A stretch of 15,805 bases of DNA from Rhodospirillales bacterium (GTDB lineage Bacteria > Pseudomonadota > Alphaproteobacteria > Rhodospirillales > JADHTD01), in contig JADHTD010000027.1 in assembly GCA_016776525.1 (NCBI GenBank), forward strand, positions 1-15,805, given 5' to 3'. Positions 1 through 7,101 of the stretch are shown in pieces. The translations under genes were made by a program, and so were the position numbers. Every line of letters starts with the position of its first letter. The stretch's first letter is position 1. The notes beneath the pieces are model-generated. The model was given only the letters and a program-made list of their open reading frames with translations, had not been told where the DNA came from and did no database searches.

Positions 1-29
1 TACTGTAAAAGCTCCGGTCCCAATAGAGC

Positions 30-46
30 TTTGTAATTATTACAAA
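30..46. repeat. 17-base perfect palindrome after the FkbM gene
   Basis: TTTGTAAT-T-ATTACAAA reads the same on both strands. It lies 4 bases beyond the FkbM stop codon. With a one-base centre it cannot fold into a normal hairpin as written, so it resembles a dimeric regulator's site more than a terminator. No further support is visible. Confidence 0.4.
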
Positions 47-49
47 ATA

Positions 50-808
50 CTACGATTTAATTTCGATGCGATGGGATTCCTCATCTTCAGGTATTACACT
101 GCGTCTGACATAACAGAGTTCACCTCTGTGAGGGGAAGGAATGCTGCCAGTGAACAATAGATAGTCTTTGCTTAGCATCGCATCTATTGCTTGCCGGTCG
201 GAATCACTATGATATTCGAGATAGACAGCCTGAGGATAATAAACTGGTAGCAGGCTTGAGAGAATTGGAAGTTCGCACCCTTCCGTATCAACCTTCAGTA
301 TATCAATCGTCTTGATGCCCAAGTCTTGTACTGTTTCCAAGGCATTTTTCAGAATAATAGATTCTGTATTGGCGGAATTATGCACACATGTCCCTATGGA
401 ATTGGTTCCATAATCGAACTTACTAATGTGCAGTTCCGCCGTTTTGTCCTGTTCATGAAGGCCAAAATTGAAAGCCTGAACACCGTCAATGTGGTCTATG
501 TTTTCTGATAGAAGCGCAAAACATTCCGAATATGGTTCAAAAGCGTAAATCTGTGCATCCGGATGCACAAAGCGAAAAAAGGCGCTGGCGGCCCCAACAT
601 TGGCCCCTACATCTAATATAATTTGTACATTTTTAAGGAAAGTTACATGAGGGTAGGTCTTACCCGAAAAAATATCATAGATTAATTGTTTGCTACTTGA
701 GAAAAGCTTAAAAGGAATATTCTTGCTACCTAAGTTCAGATCGGCTGATTCAATCGAAGTCATTTGCCTATCTACGATTTCTTTATTTTCGTTATATTGC
801 ACTACCAT
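50..808 (-). CDS. FkbM-family SAM-dependent methyltransferase
   Basis: A 252-residue protein with the FkbM methyltransferase pattern. Motif I, which binds S-adenosylmethionine, is ILDVGANVGAASAFF near residues 64-78. It is followed by the acidic motif II in YAFEPYSECF (about 88-97), and the family motif DILKVDTEGCELPIL lies near 170-184. FkbM enzymes O-methylate sugars, lipids or natural products; the substrate here cannot be read from the sequence. The start at 808 has only a weak, distant AGGGGA upstream. A second Met at codon 16 (position 763) is possible, but the family's N-terminal region favours the longer form. The gene is visibly AT-richer than everything to its right, and FkbM genes often sit in surface-polysaccharide islands, so transfer is plausible (inference). 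Family assignment is strong; substrate is unknown. Confidence 0.88.
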   Translation of the reverse strand: MVVQYNENKEIVDRQMTSIESADLNLGSKNIPFKLFSSSKQLIYDIFSGKTYPHVTFLKNVQIILDVGANVGAASAFFRFVHPDAQIYAFEPYSECFALLSENIDHIDGVQAFNFGLHEQDKTAELHISKFDYGTNSIGTCVHNSANTESIILKNALETVQDLGIKTIDILKVDTEGCELPILSSLLPVYYPQAVYLEYHSDSDRQAIDAMLSKDYLLFTGSIPSPHRGELCYVRRSVIPEDEESHRIEIKS

Positions 809-1122
809 GAGAATTTTATTCCCCTGTAACTATCGTCATGCGAATACACATTTACCAACCGAAACATATGTTATAGGGACCATTTTCAGAGTAAACCAAA
901 ATCAAAGGCAATGCCCGCTTCTGGCTAAGAGCGGACACTTCGGGCTATAAAGGCTGAAGTCTGAAGGGGACGTTGCCAGATATGCCTGTCGCTTTCACGG
1001 TATAAAAATGGGCGCTCGTATGAGCGCCCATTATTGGATGGATTAAGACCGAAATCGTGAAATTTGGTTTTGTATAATTTCGCAAATCGTCGATGCGGGA
1101 GGTTTCGTCCGCTCGGGACTCG
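809..1122. other. Gene-free AT-rich spacer between FkbM and cupin genes
   Basis: No convincing coding sequence is seen on either strand. It should hold the FkbM promoter on the minus strand, but only weak -10/-35 matches are visible. It contains a small inverted repeat (CCGCT at 915-919 with AGCGG at 930-934, ten-base loop) and the cupin terminator at 1007-1032. Base composition shifts from AT-rich to GC-rich across this spacer. Confidence 0.6.
1004..1032 (-). terminator. Intrinsic terminator of the cupin gene
   Basis: An 11-base perfect stem, AATGGGCGCTC (1007-1017) with GAGCGCCCATT (1022-1032), closes a four-base loop. On the minus strand the stem runs into a T tract (plus-strand AAAAA at 1004-1008), as expected for Rho-independent termination of the leftward cupin transcript, whose stop is about 90 bases upstream. 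It could also block read-through from the right into the FkbM gene. Confidence 0.75.
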
Positions 1123-1650
1123 CTATTCCGCGTCGACCAGCACAAAGGCGATGATGCAGGGTTCGGTGCCGCGGTTCGACCAGGCGTGGTTGGTGCCTTG
1201 CTGGACCACCGTATCGCCGGCTTTCAGCAGGATTTCCGTATCATCCATCATCATATAAATTTCGCCGGTCAGGATGACCGCGTAATCGACGCTGTCGGTC
1301 CGGTGCATGAAGGGATGGCGGGCCCCTTCGACGATGTTGGCGGAAGCTCCCATCTCGGCGAAAGCGGCCTTGCCGTCCAATTTGGCCATCACCTCCGGGT
1401 CTTCCGGGTCAAACTGCACGGTGCGGAAAACGGAGCCGTTCTTCGGCGGATGCAGCACGAAATCACCGTCGACCGGATCGTCAGGAGTTTCCATCTGGGC
1501 CGGCGCCTTGGTGACCTGCCACAGGTTGGTGAGCGTCACGCCGGGCCGGTTCGGGCGTTGCAGGATATGCTCGGAAACACTGTCCCGGATGACCACTGCC
1601 GTACCGTTTTCATCGTGGCCGGTAACCACGCGCCTGATCTGTTGAGCCAT
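1123..1650 (-). CDS. Cupin-domain protein
   Basis: A 175-residue protein with a single C-terminal cupin barrel. Cupin motif 1 is represented by RHPFMHRTDSVDYAVILTGE: two histidines, with D in place of the usual acidic ligand. Motif 2 is GDTVVQQGTNHAWSN, with the conserved G, H and N; together they would hold a divalent metal. The N-terminal ~90 residues carry no motif I recognise. The start at 1650 (MAQQIRR) is preferred to the in-frame ATG at 1680 because GAAAGGGG lies at the right distance upstream (1657-1664). It is divergent from the ABC ATPase gene, leaving about 150 bases for two promoters, and ends in a clear terminator. Small-molecule sensing, isomerase or dioxygenase roles are all known for such proteins; the sequence does not decide between them. 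Confidence 0.82.
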   Translation of the reverse strand: MAQQIRRVVTGHDENGTAVVIRDSVSEHILQRPNRPGVTLTNLWQVTKAPAQMETPDDPVDGDFVLHPPKNGSVFRTVQFDPEDPEVMAKLDGKAAFAEMGASANIVEGARHPFMHRTDSVDYAVILTGEIYMMMDDTEILLKAGDTVVQQGTNHAWSNRGTEPCIIAFVLVDAE

Positions 1651-1803
1651 GCTGTACCCCTTTCGATGAGACTGTTTCATTGGAGCGCCGGCCCCGCAGG
1701 CAATATCTTTGGCGGCGGCGTTCGGTTGCGGAACCTATCGGAAAATAAATGTCCTGCCAATGCGTATCGATTTTTTTTTCGGCGCGGGCTATCGTGGGAC
1801 ACC

Positions 1804-2646
1804 ATGCAAAGTACCTCTTCCGCACATCCGGAGCCGACACCGCCGGGAACCAGGCGTCCCCAGGCCATGCTGAAAATCCGCGGGCTCGGCATGGCGTTCG
1901 GGCGCGGCGGCCGGACCGTGCAGGCCCTGGACGGCATCGACCTCGATGTCGACGAGGGCGAATTCCTCTGTCTGGTCGGGCCCAGCGGCTGCGGCAAGAC
2001 GACCTTGCTGCGCATCGTCCAGGGCCTGGTCGAACCGTCGGCGGGCCGGGTCGAGGTGTTCGGCCATGCGGTCACCGGGCCGACGTCGGATTGCGGTTTT
2101 GTCTTCCAGCAGGACAACCTCTATCCCTGGCGCACGGTGTTGGGAAACGTCGCCTTCGGTTTGCAGTTGGCGGGCTGGGAGGCCGGCAAAGCGGCGACCC
2201 GCGCCCGTGAGATGATCGCCCTGGTCGGCTTGGAAGGCTATGAAGAAAGTTTGCCGGTTGAGCTGTCCGGCGGCATGCGCCAGCGGGTCAACCTAGCCCG
2301 CGCTTTGGCCCCCGACCCGAAGGTCTTGCTGATGGACGAACCGTTCGCGGCGCTGGACGCCCTGACCCGCGAGTCCATGCAGCGCGAACTGTTGCGTATC
2401 TGGCAGGGATCGGGGAAGACGGTTCTTTTCGTCACCCACCAGATCGACGAAGCGGTGGTGCTGGCCGACCGGGTGGCGGTCCTGTCCTCCCGGCCGGGGC
2501 GGCTGTCGGGTATGTTCGAAATCGCCATCAACAAGGACCGTGACACCGCCGGGGACGTTAAACGGACGCCCGAATTTCACGCCGCCATCGATGCCATCCG
2601 CGACCGCATCGAACCGGGCAGCAACGGCAATCCTCTGAGGGATTGA
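1804..2646 (+). CDS. ABC transporter ATP-binding protein, nitrate/sulfonate/taurine type
   Basis: A 280-residue ATPase with every core motif. Walker A is GPSGCGKTT (59-67), the Q-loop glutamines are at 102-103 followed by DNLYPW, the signature is LSGGMRQ (154-160), Walker B is VLLMDE (174-179), the D-loop is ALD and the H-loop His is 212. The QQDNLYPWRTVLGNVAFGL stretch is typical of the NitT/TauT group (SsuB, TauB, NrtD, ThiZ-like), which energises uptake of small anions or heterocycles. The frame stays open far upstream, antisense to the cupin gene, but that part has no homology signature. ATG 1804 follows a modest GGGAC; ATG 1867 is an alternative just before the conserved MLKIRGLGM. No partner permease or binding protein lies in the window, so the subunit is an orphan here and the substrate is unknown. 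Confidence 0.9.
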   Translation: MQSTSSAHPEPTPPGTRRPQAMLKIRGLGMAFGRGGRTVQALDGIDLDVDEGEFLCLVGPSGCGKTTLLRIVQGLVEPSAGRVEVFGHAVTGPTSDCGFVFQQDNLYPWRTVLGNVAFGLQLAGWEAGKAATRAREMIALVGLEGYEESLPVELSGGMRQRVNLARALAPDPKVLLMDEPFAALDALTRESMQRELLRIWQGSGKTVLFVTHQIDEAVVLADRVAVLSSRPGRLSGMFEIAINKDRDTAGDVKRTPEFHAAIDAIRDRIEPGSNGNPLRD

Positions 2647-2721
2647 CTTTTTTCGGTCGGGTTATGGCCTAACGGCTTCCCCGGACGGCGGACAGGACAT
2701 CCACTTTATATCGAGAATATC

Positions 2722-2749
2722 TTGCCTTATCTCAAAGTTTCGATAAAAT
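2722..2749 (+). promoter_or_regulatory. Candidate sigma-70 promoter of the TRAP binding-protein gene
   Basis: TTGCCT (2722-2727) and TAAAAT (2744-2749) are separated by 16 bases inside a locally AT-rich part of the spacer before the TAXI gene, about 90 bases ahead of its start codon. Further downstream, CCGTCCGGG is repeated directly, and its inverse CCCGGACGG occurs earlier in the same spacer. Activity is inferred only. Confidence 0.45.
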
Positions 2750-2837
2750 TTTCGGGCTAATATCCCAGGCTTATTCACCGTCCGGGCATCACCGTCCGGG
2801 CCGTCCGCCTTTTAATCAATACCTATGGGGGCTACCA

Positions 2838-3764
2838 ATGAAATCAATGAAATTACATATCGCGGCTGCTGCTGTTGCCGCCGTCGGCCTGTCCGCAGTC
2901 AGCGTTCAGGCTGAAGAACTCCGCATCGGCACGGCCAGTCAGGGCGGCGCTTTCTATCCCGTCGGCCAAGCCATTTCCACCCTGGTCGGCAAATACGCCG
3001 ACGGTTTGACCATGGTGCCGGTGGTGACCGGCGGTTCGGTGCAGAACCCGAAGCTGGTCAACAAGGGCGAAGTCGATATCGCCATCACCAACAACAATCT
3101 GTCGGTGCTCGCCAATAAGGGCGTCGCCATGTACAAGAAGGACGGCAAGATGAACCTGCGGGCCGTCGGTTCGCTGCATTTCTCCATCCTCCACATGATG
3201 ACCTTGAAAAGCTCGTCGATTAACACCATCGCCGACCTCAAGGGCAAGAAAGTGGCCATGGGCCCCGCCGGTGGCGGCACGACGCCGTTCCTCAAGCAGG
3301 TCTTGGGCCTGCACGGCATGACCCTGAAAGACATCGTACCCAGCTTCCTGTCCTATAACGACGGTTTCGCACAGTTGGCCGACGGCAATGTCGATGCCGC
3401 CTTTGCCCTGTCCGGCTATCCGTCGGGCGCCGTTATGCAGGCCCGGGTGACCAAGGAATTGAAGTTCATCAAGCTGGCCGACATGAAAAAGGCCCTGGCC
3501 AAGTACAAGAACTATAACGAGGTCGTGTTGCCGAAGAGCGTCTACAAGACACCGGAAGACGGCCGCGTGCTCGGCGTCAAGAACATGCTGATTACCGACG
3601 TCAAAGCCGACCCGGAAAATATCTACAAGATCGCCAAGGCGATCTATGACCATCTGGGCGAGTTCAAAAAGATCAACGCCTACGCCAAGCAGATCGTTCC
3701 GTCCGAAAGCTTGAAGCTGAAAATCCCGCTGCACCCGGGTGCGGCCCGTTACTTTAAGAAGTAA
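2838..3764 (+). CDS. TRAP transporter solute-binding protein, TAXI family
   Basis: A 308-residue periplasmic binding protein. An N-terminal signal peptide (two Lys, then a long Ala/Val run) should be cleaved after VQA at residue 25. The mature protein begins EELRIGTASQGGAFYPVG, the hallmark of the TAXI family (TRAP-associated extracytoplasmic immunogenic). The family's VTGGSVQN block and the KGKKVAMGPAGGGT block follow. TAXI proteins capture small organic acids such as glutamate or dicarboxylates for the fused TRAP membrane subunit encoded next. The exact ligand here is unknown. ATG 2838 is preceded by GGGGG about seven bases upstream. A strong terminator lies between this gene and the permease, so this gene is probably made in excess over the membrane subunit, as expected for a binding protein. 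Confidence 0.93.
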   Translation: MKSMKLHIAAAAVAAVGLSAVSVQAEELRIGTASQGGAFYPVGQAISTLVGKYADGLTMVPVVTGGSVQNPKLVNKGEVDIAITNNNLSVLANKGVAMYKKDGKMNLRAVGSLHFSILHMMTLKSSSINTIADLKGKKVAMGPAGGGTTPFLKQVLGLHGMTLKDIVPSFLSYNDGFAQLADGNVDAAFALSGYPSGAVMQARVTKELKFIKLADMKKALAKYKNYNEVVLPKSVYKTPEDGRVLGVKNMLITDVKADPENIYKIAKAIYDHLGEFKKINAYAKQIVPSESLKLKIPLHPGAARYFKK

Positions 3765-3796
3765 GGTTCGCTTCTTTCGGAAAATCTAGTACCGTG

Positions 3797-3829
3797 GCAA
3801 GGCCTCCCCTGTGGAGGCCTTGCTTTTTT
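3797..3829 (+). terminator. Strong intrinsic terminator between TRAP genes
   Basis: An 11-base perfect stem, GCAAGGCCTCC (3797-3807) with GGAGGCCTTGC (3813-3823), has a five-base loop and is followed by TTTTTT (3824-3829). It lies 32 bases past the TAXI stop and 31 bases before the permease start, in the middle of what should be one operon. Confidence 0.88.
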
Positions 3830-3860
3830 CGATTTACCGGCTGAAAGACTAAAAAAAATA

Positions 3861-5747
3861 ATGCAGGACACCTTCAATAAACTTTTGGACAACTCAGTCA
3901 GCGTTATCGCCTTCCTGATCGGCGTCTTCCACCTGCTGAACGTGTCCGGATTCATTGTCCTGTCGACGCCGGATATCCGCATCTTCCATCTGATGATGAT
4001 GATGATGATGCTGTTCCTGACCAAGCCGACCTTAAAGCGGCTGGAAGGCAACACCCTGGACCGCCTGGCCAGCCTGATCTTGGTTGCCGCCGCCATCGGC
4101 AGCAGCGTTTACCTGCTGAGCCGATGGCAGGAAATCGCCTTCAGCGGCGGCGACACCGAACCCATGGACGGTTATGTCGGCATCGTCATTCTGTTCCTGG
4201 TGCTGGAAGGGGCGCGGCGGGGTGTCGGCCTGTTCCTGGCGCTGATCTGCCTGGCCTTCTTCACCTATCCGTTTATCAGCGAATACCTGCCCGGCGTCTT
4301 CAACAGCCGCGGTTACGGCCTCATTCGCATGTCGGAATTCCTGACCACCACCAGTTTGGGGGTCTACGGCATTCCGATCGGCGTTTCGGCGTCCTATATC
4401 ATCATGTTTACCATCTACGGCGCTTTCCTCAGTGAATTCGGCGCCGGTGATTTCTTCTTCCGGCTGTCCAGCCGCCTGACAAGGGGCATGCTGGCGGCGG
4501 GCGCCAAGACAGCGGTCATTTTCTCCACCCTGCTGGGCATGATATCCGGCTCGGCGGCGGGCAACGTGGCGGTCACTGGGACGCTGACCATCCCGATGAT
4601 GAAAAAGGAAGGCTACGAGCCGCACCAGGCCGGGGCCATCGAGGCGGTGGTCTCCACCGGTGGCCAGATCATGCCGCCGGTGATGGGGGCGGCGGCCTTC
4701 ATCATGGCCGAGATCGTCGGCACGCCCTATGCCAACATCATGAAGGTGGGAATTATTCCGGCGCTGCTGTTCTTCACGTCGATCTTTTTCGTGGTCCACA
4801 TGCAGGCCGTCAAAAATGGCCTCAAGCCGCGCCCGGTGGACACCAGCGATACCGAACCGATCCTGATGATCCTGCTCAAAGGGGCGCCCTTCGTCATCCC
4901 GTTCCTGGCCCTCATTGCCATGATGGTTTACGGCTATTCGCCGTTTAAGGCTTCCTTTGTTTCGATCATCATGTTGCTGGTGATGAACGTTATTTGGAAC
5001 CGCCGCATCGACCTTGATTTTTTCGTCAAATCGGCCCGTGCCATCACCAAGGGGGCCAGGGGCGTCGTGCCCATTGCAGCAGCCTGTGCGGCGGCCGGTA
5101 TCATCGCCGGGACGCTCGGTTTCACCGGCCTGGGCTCGAAAATATCCGGACTGATATTTGAGGCTTCCGGCGGCATTCCGTTTTTTGCGCTGGTCCTGAC
5201 CATGGTGGTGGCGATCATCCTCGGTATGGGACTGCCGACGACGGCGGCCTACCTGATCCTGGCCACCGTGGTAGCCCCGGCCCTGGCCGAGGTCGGCGTG
5301 CCGATCCTGACGGCGCACATGTTCGTTTTCTTCTATGGCTGCGTGTCGACCATCACGCCACCGGTGGCGCTGGCCTCCTATGTGGCGGCGGGCATCGCCA
5401 AGGCCGACATCAACAAGGTCGGCTGGACCGCTTTCTTCTACGGCATCACCAGTTACATCCTGCCCTTCATGTTCTTCTTCGGGCCGGGCCTCATGCTCAA
5501 CGGCGAATGGGTGGATATCGTTCCCGCCATCATCAGCGGTTTCGTCGGTGTCTACGGTATCGCCGTCTTCGTCATCGGTTACATGAAAAAAGAACTGCCG
5601 CTGTGGCAACGCCTGATCATGGGGGCGGCGGGTCTGCTTTTGCTGCACCAGGGGCTGTATACCGACGCCGCCGGACTGGCCATCTATGCCCTGATCTGGT
5701 GGCTGCAACGGAGCGGCGGGGAGGCGGAGCCGGCTCCGGCGTCGTAA
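3861..5747 (+). CDS. TRAP transporter fused permease (4TM + 12TM) subunit
   Basis: A 628-residue, very hydrophobic inner-membrane protein. The N-terminal part (to about residue 150) corresponds to the small DctQ-like subunit, and the rest is the large DctM-like channel. Typical family blocks include GMISGSAAGNVAVTGTLTIPMMKK, STGGQIMPPVMGAAAF and the C-half GMGLPTTAAYLILATVVAPAL with STITPPVALASY. This fusion architecture is the usual partner of TAXI binding proteins and imports organic acids using an ion gradient. Shine-Dalgarno complementarity before ATG 3861 is poor (an A-rich leader after the terminator), so translation may be modest. Residues 45-50 are six consecutive Met encoded by a perfect (ATG)6 run. 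The gene converges on the aminotransferase gene with only 29 bases between the stop codons. Confidence 0.94.
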   Translation: MQDTFNKLLDNSVSVIAFLIGVFHLLNVSGFIVLSTPDIRIFHLMMMMMMLFLTKPTLKRLEGNTLDRLASLILVAAAIGSSVYLLSRWQEIAFSGGDTEPMDGYVGIVILFLVLEGARRGVGLFLALICLAFFTYPFISEYLPGVFNSRGYGLIRMSEFLTTTSLGVYGIPIGVSASYIIMFTIYGAFLSEFGAGDFFFRLSSRLTRGMLAAGAKTAVIFSTLLGMISGSAAGNVAVTGTLTIPMMKKEGYEPHQAGAIEAVVSTGGQIMPPVMGAAAFIMAEIVGTPYANIMKVGIIPALLFFTSIFFVVHMQAVKNGLKPRPVDTSDTEPILMILLKGAPFVIPFLALIAMMVYGYSPFKASFVSIIMLLVMNVIWNRRIDLDFFVKSARAITKGARGVVPIAAACAAAGIIAGTLGFTGLGSKISGLIFEASGGIPFFALVLTMVVAIILGMGLPTTAAYLILATVVAPALAEVGVPILTAHMFVFFYGCVSTITPPVALASYVAAGIAKADINKVGWTAFFYGITSYILPFMFFFGPGLMLNGEWVDIVPAIISGFVGVYGIAVFVIGYMKKELPLWQRLIMGAAGLLLLHQGLYTDAAGLAIYALIWWLQRSGGEAEPAPAS

Positions 5748-5776
5748 AAAGACGTTCTCCCGGCCACTTCGGCCTC

Positions 5777-6970
5777 TTATTTGATTCCGCTCTCTTCAAC
5801 CTCGGCGGTATCGATCAGGTAGCGGGCCGCCGCCGCGACGCCGCCCTTCTGGAACGCGACCCCCGACAATTCCAAAGCCATTTCGACGCCGCTCAGCGTG
5901 CCGCTCAGCATGAGGTCGTTGAAATCGCCCAGGTGGCCGATGCGGAAAGCCTTTTTGCTGAGTTGGCCCAAGCCGGTGCCGAGCGACACATTGAAACTCT
6001 TCAGCGCCGTCGCCCGCACCTTGTCGGCGTCGACGCCGTCCGGCATGAGGATAGCGGTCAGCGCATCGCTGTGGTGGTCGGCATGGCGGCAGACGGTTTC
6101 CAGGCCCCAGGCCTGGACCGCCTCGCGGGTTGCCTCGCCATGGCGCCGGTGGCGGCGGTAGACGGCATCCAGGCCTTCGGCCAGCAACAGCTCGAGGGCC
6201 ACTTCCAGGCCGTACAGCAAATTGGTCGGCGGCGTGTAGGGGAAGACGCCTTTTTCGTTGGCGGCGATGACCGGTTCCCAGTCCCAATAGGCTTTCGGCA
6301 GGCTTGCCGCCCTGGCCGCGTCGCGGGCTTTCTGGCTGACCACGTTGAAGCCCATGCCCGGCGGCAGCATCAGGCCCTTTTGCGAACAGCCGACCGAAAC
6401 GTCGACCCGCCAGCCCTTGTGGTCGTAGGGGACGGAGCCCAGCGACGAGATGCAGTCGACCAGCAGCAGGGCCGGGTGGGCGGCCGCATCCAGCGCCCCG
6501 CGCAGGGCTTCGATGTCGCTCATGGTGGCCGTCGAGGTTTCGTTGTGGATGACGCAGACGGCCTTGATGGCGTGGCCGCTGTCCTCTTTGAGGATTTCCT
6601 CAGCCCGGCCCGGCGAGGCGGGGGAGCGCCAGTCGCCCGGCTCCAGCACGGGGTCGAGGCCGAGGGCCCCGGCAATGCCCGTCCACAGCCGGGCGAAATG
6701 GCCGGTCTCGAAGGCCAGCACCCGGTCCCCCGGTGACAGGCAGTTGCTGAGCGCCGCCGTCCAGGCGCCGGTGCCGGAACTGGGGTACATGACAACAGGG
6801 TCATTGAAACCGAAGGCTTCCTCGAAGCGTTCCAGGAGGGTGCGGGTGAGAATCTTGAATTCGGGGCCGCGATGGTCGACGGTGGCCCGCGCCATGGCCA
6901 GCAGGACGGTCTCCGGAACGTTGCTGGGCCCCGGCACTTGTAGGAAATGGCGTCCGCTCTGATGCGTCAT
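5777..6970 (-). CDS. Serine-glyoxylate / alanine-glyoxylate-type aminotransferase (class V, PLP)
   Basis: A 397-residue fold-type I PLP enzyme. It opens with FLQVPGPSNVPETVLLAM (9-26), the SGAT/AGAT N-terminus. PSSGTGAWTAAL (63-74) forms the phosphate-binding loop, HNETSTATMSDI (142-153) carries the active-site segment, LLVDCISSLGS (169-179) has the PLP-ring Asp, and VGCSQKGLMLPPG (193-205) holds the Schiff-base Lys198. GVFPYTPPTNLLYGL and FRIGHLGDFNDLML complete the family pattern. These enzymes move an amino group from serine or alanine to glyoxylate, giving glycine, in the serine cycle or photorespiratory C2 metabolism. The start at 6970 is chosen over an in-frame upstream start at 7030 because GGGGAGA precedes it and the family N-terminus fits. 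The gene lies 131 bases downstream of the NHL gene on the same strand, so co-transcription is possible. Confidence 0.92.
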   Translation of the reverse strand: MTHQSGRHFLQVPGPSNVPETVLLAMARATVDHRGPEFKILTRTLLERFEEAFGFNDPVVMYPSSGTGAWTAALSNCLSPGDRVLAFETGHFARLWTGIAGALGLDPVLEPGDWRSPASPGRAEEILKEDSGHAIKAVCVIHNETSTATMSDIEALRGALDAAAHPALLLVDCISSLGSVPYDHKGWRVDVSVGCSQKGLMLPPGMGFNVVSQKARDAARAASLPKAYWDWEPVIAANEKGVFPYTPPTNLLYGLEVALELLLAEGLDAVYRRHRRHGEATREAVQAWGLETVCRHADHHSDALTAILMPDGVDADKVRATALKSFNVSLGTGLGQLSKKAFRIGHLGDFNDLMLSGTLSGVEMALELSGVAFQKGGVAAAARYLIDTAEVEESGIK

Positions 6971-7101
6971 GTCGGTTTCTCCCCAAGCCAACCGGCCCTC
7001 ATTGTGACCGAGGATGGCGCCTGGGTCCACCGCTTGCGGGGATTCGGTTAAGAGGGGACGGGGAAAGTGGGTGTTGTTATGCCCCTGTGCTTGAGCACAT
7101 T

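Noticed and set aside
1093..1803. Upstream extension of the ABC ATPase frame
   Set aside because: It lies antisense to the cupin gene and carries no conserved sequence. The ATPase family length fits a start at 1804 or 1867.
2722..2735. Possible second FNR box (TTGCC-TTAT-CTCAA) before the TAXI gene
   Set aside because: Only seven of ten consensus bases match, and it overlaps the candidate -35 with the wrong spacing for class II activation.
4032..5708. A 558-codon open frame on the minus strand, opposite the TRAP permease
   Set aside because: Its translation is rich in H, Q, G, D and R with no domain, as expected of the antisense of a GC-rich membrane-protein gene, whose real product is clear on the plus strand.
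5748..5776. GGCC-ACTTC-GGCC as a bidirectional terminator between convergent genes
   Set aside because: A four-base stem is too short to support the claim.
5507..6736. A 409-codon open frame on the plus strand, opposite the aminotransferase
   Set aside because: The minus-strand aminotransferase has all its motifs; the plus-strand frame has low-complexity composition and no motif.
7086..7099. TGTGC-TTGA-GCACA hairpin just after the NHL stop as a terminator
   Set aside because: The stem is five bases and there is no T tract in the direction of the NHL transcript; a T run exists only on the strand without an upstream gene.
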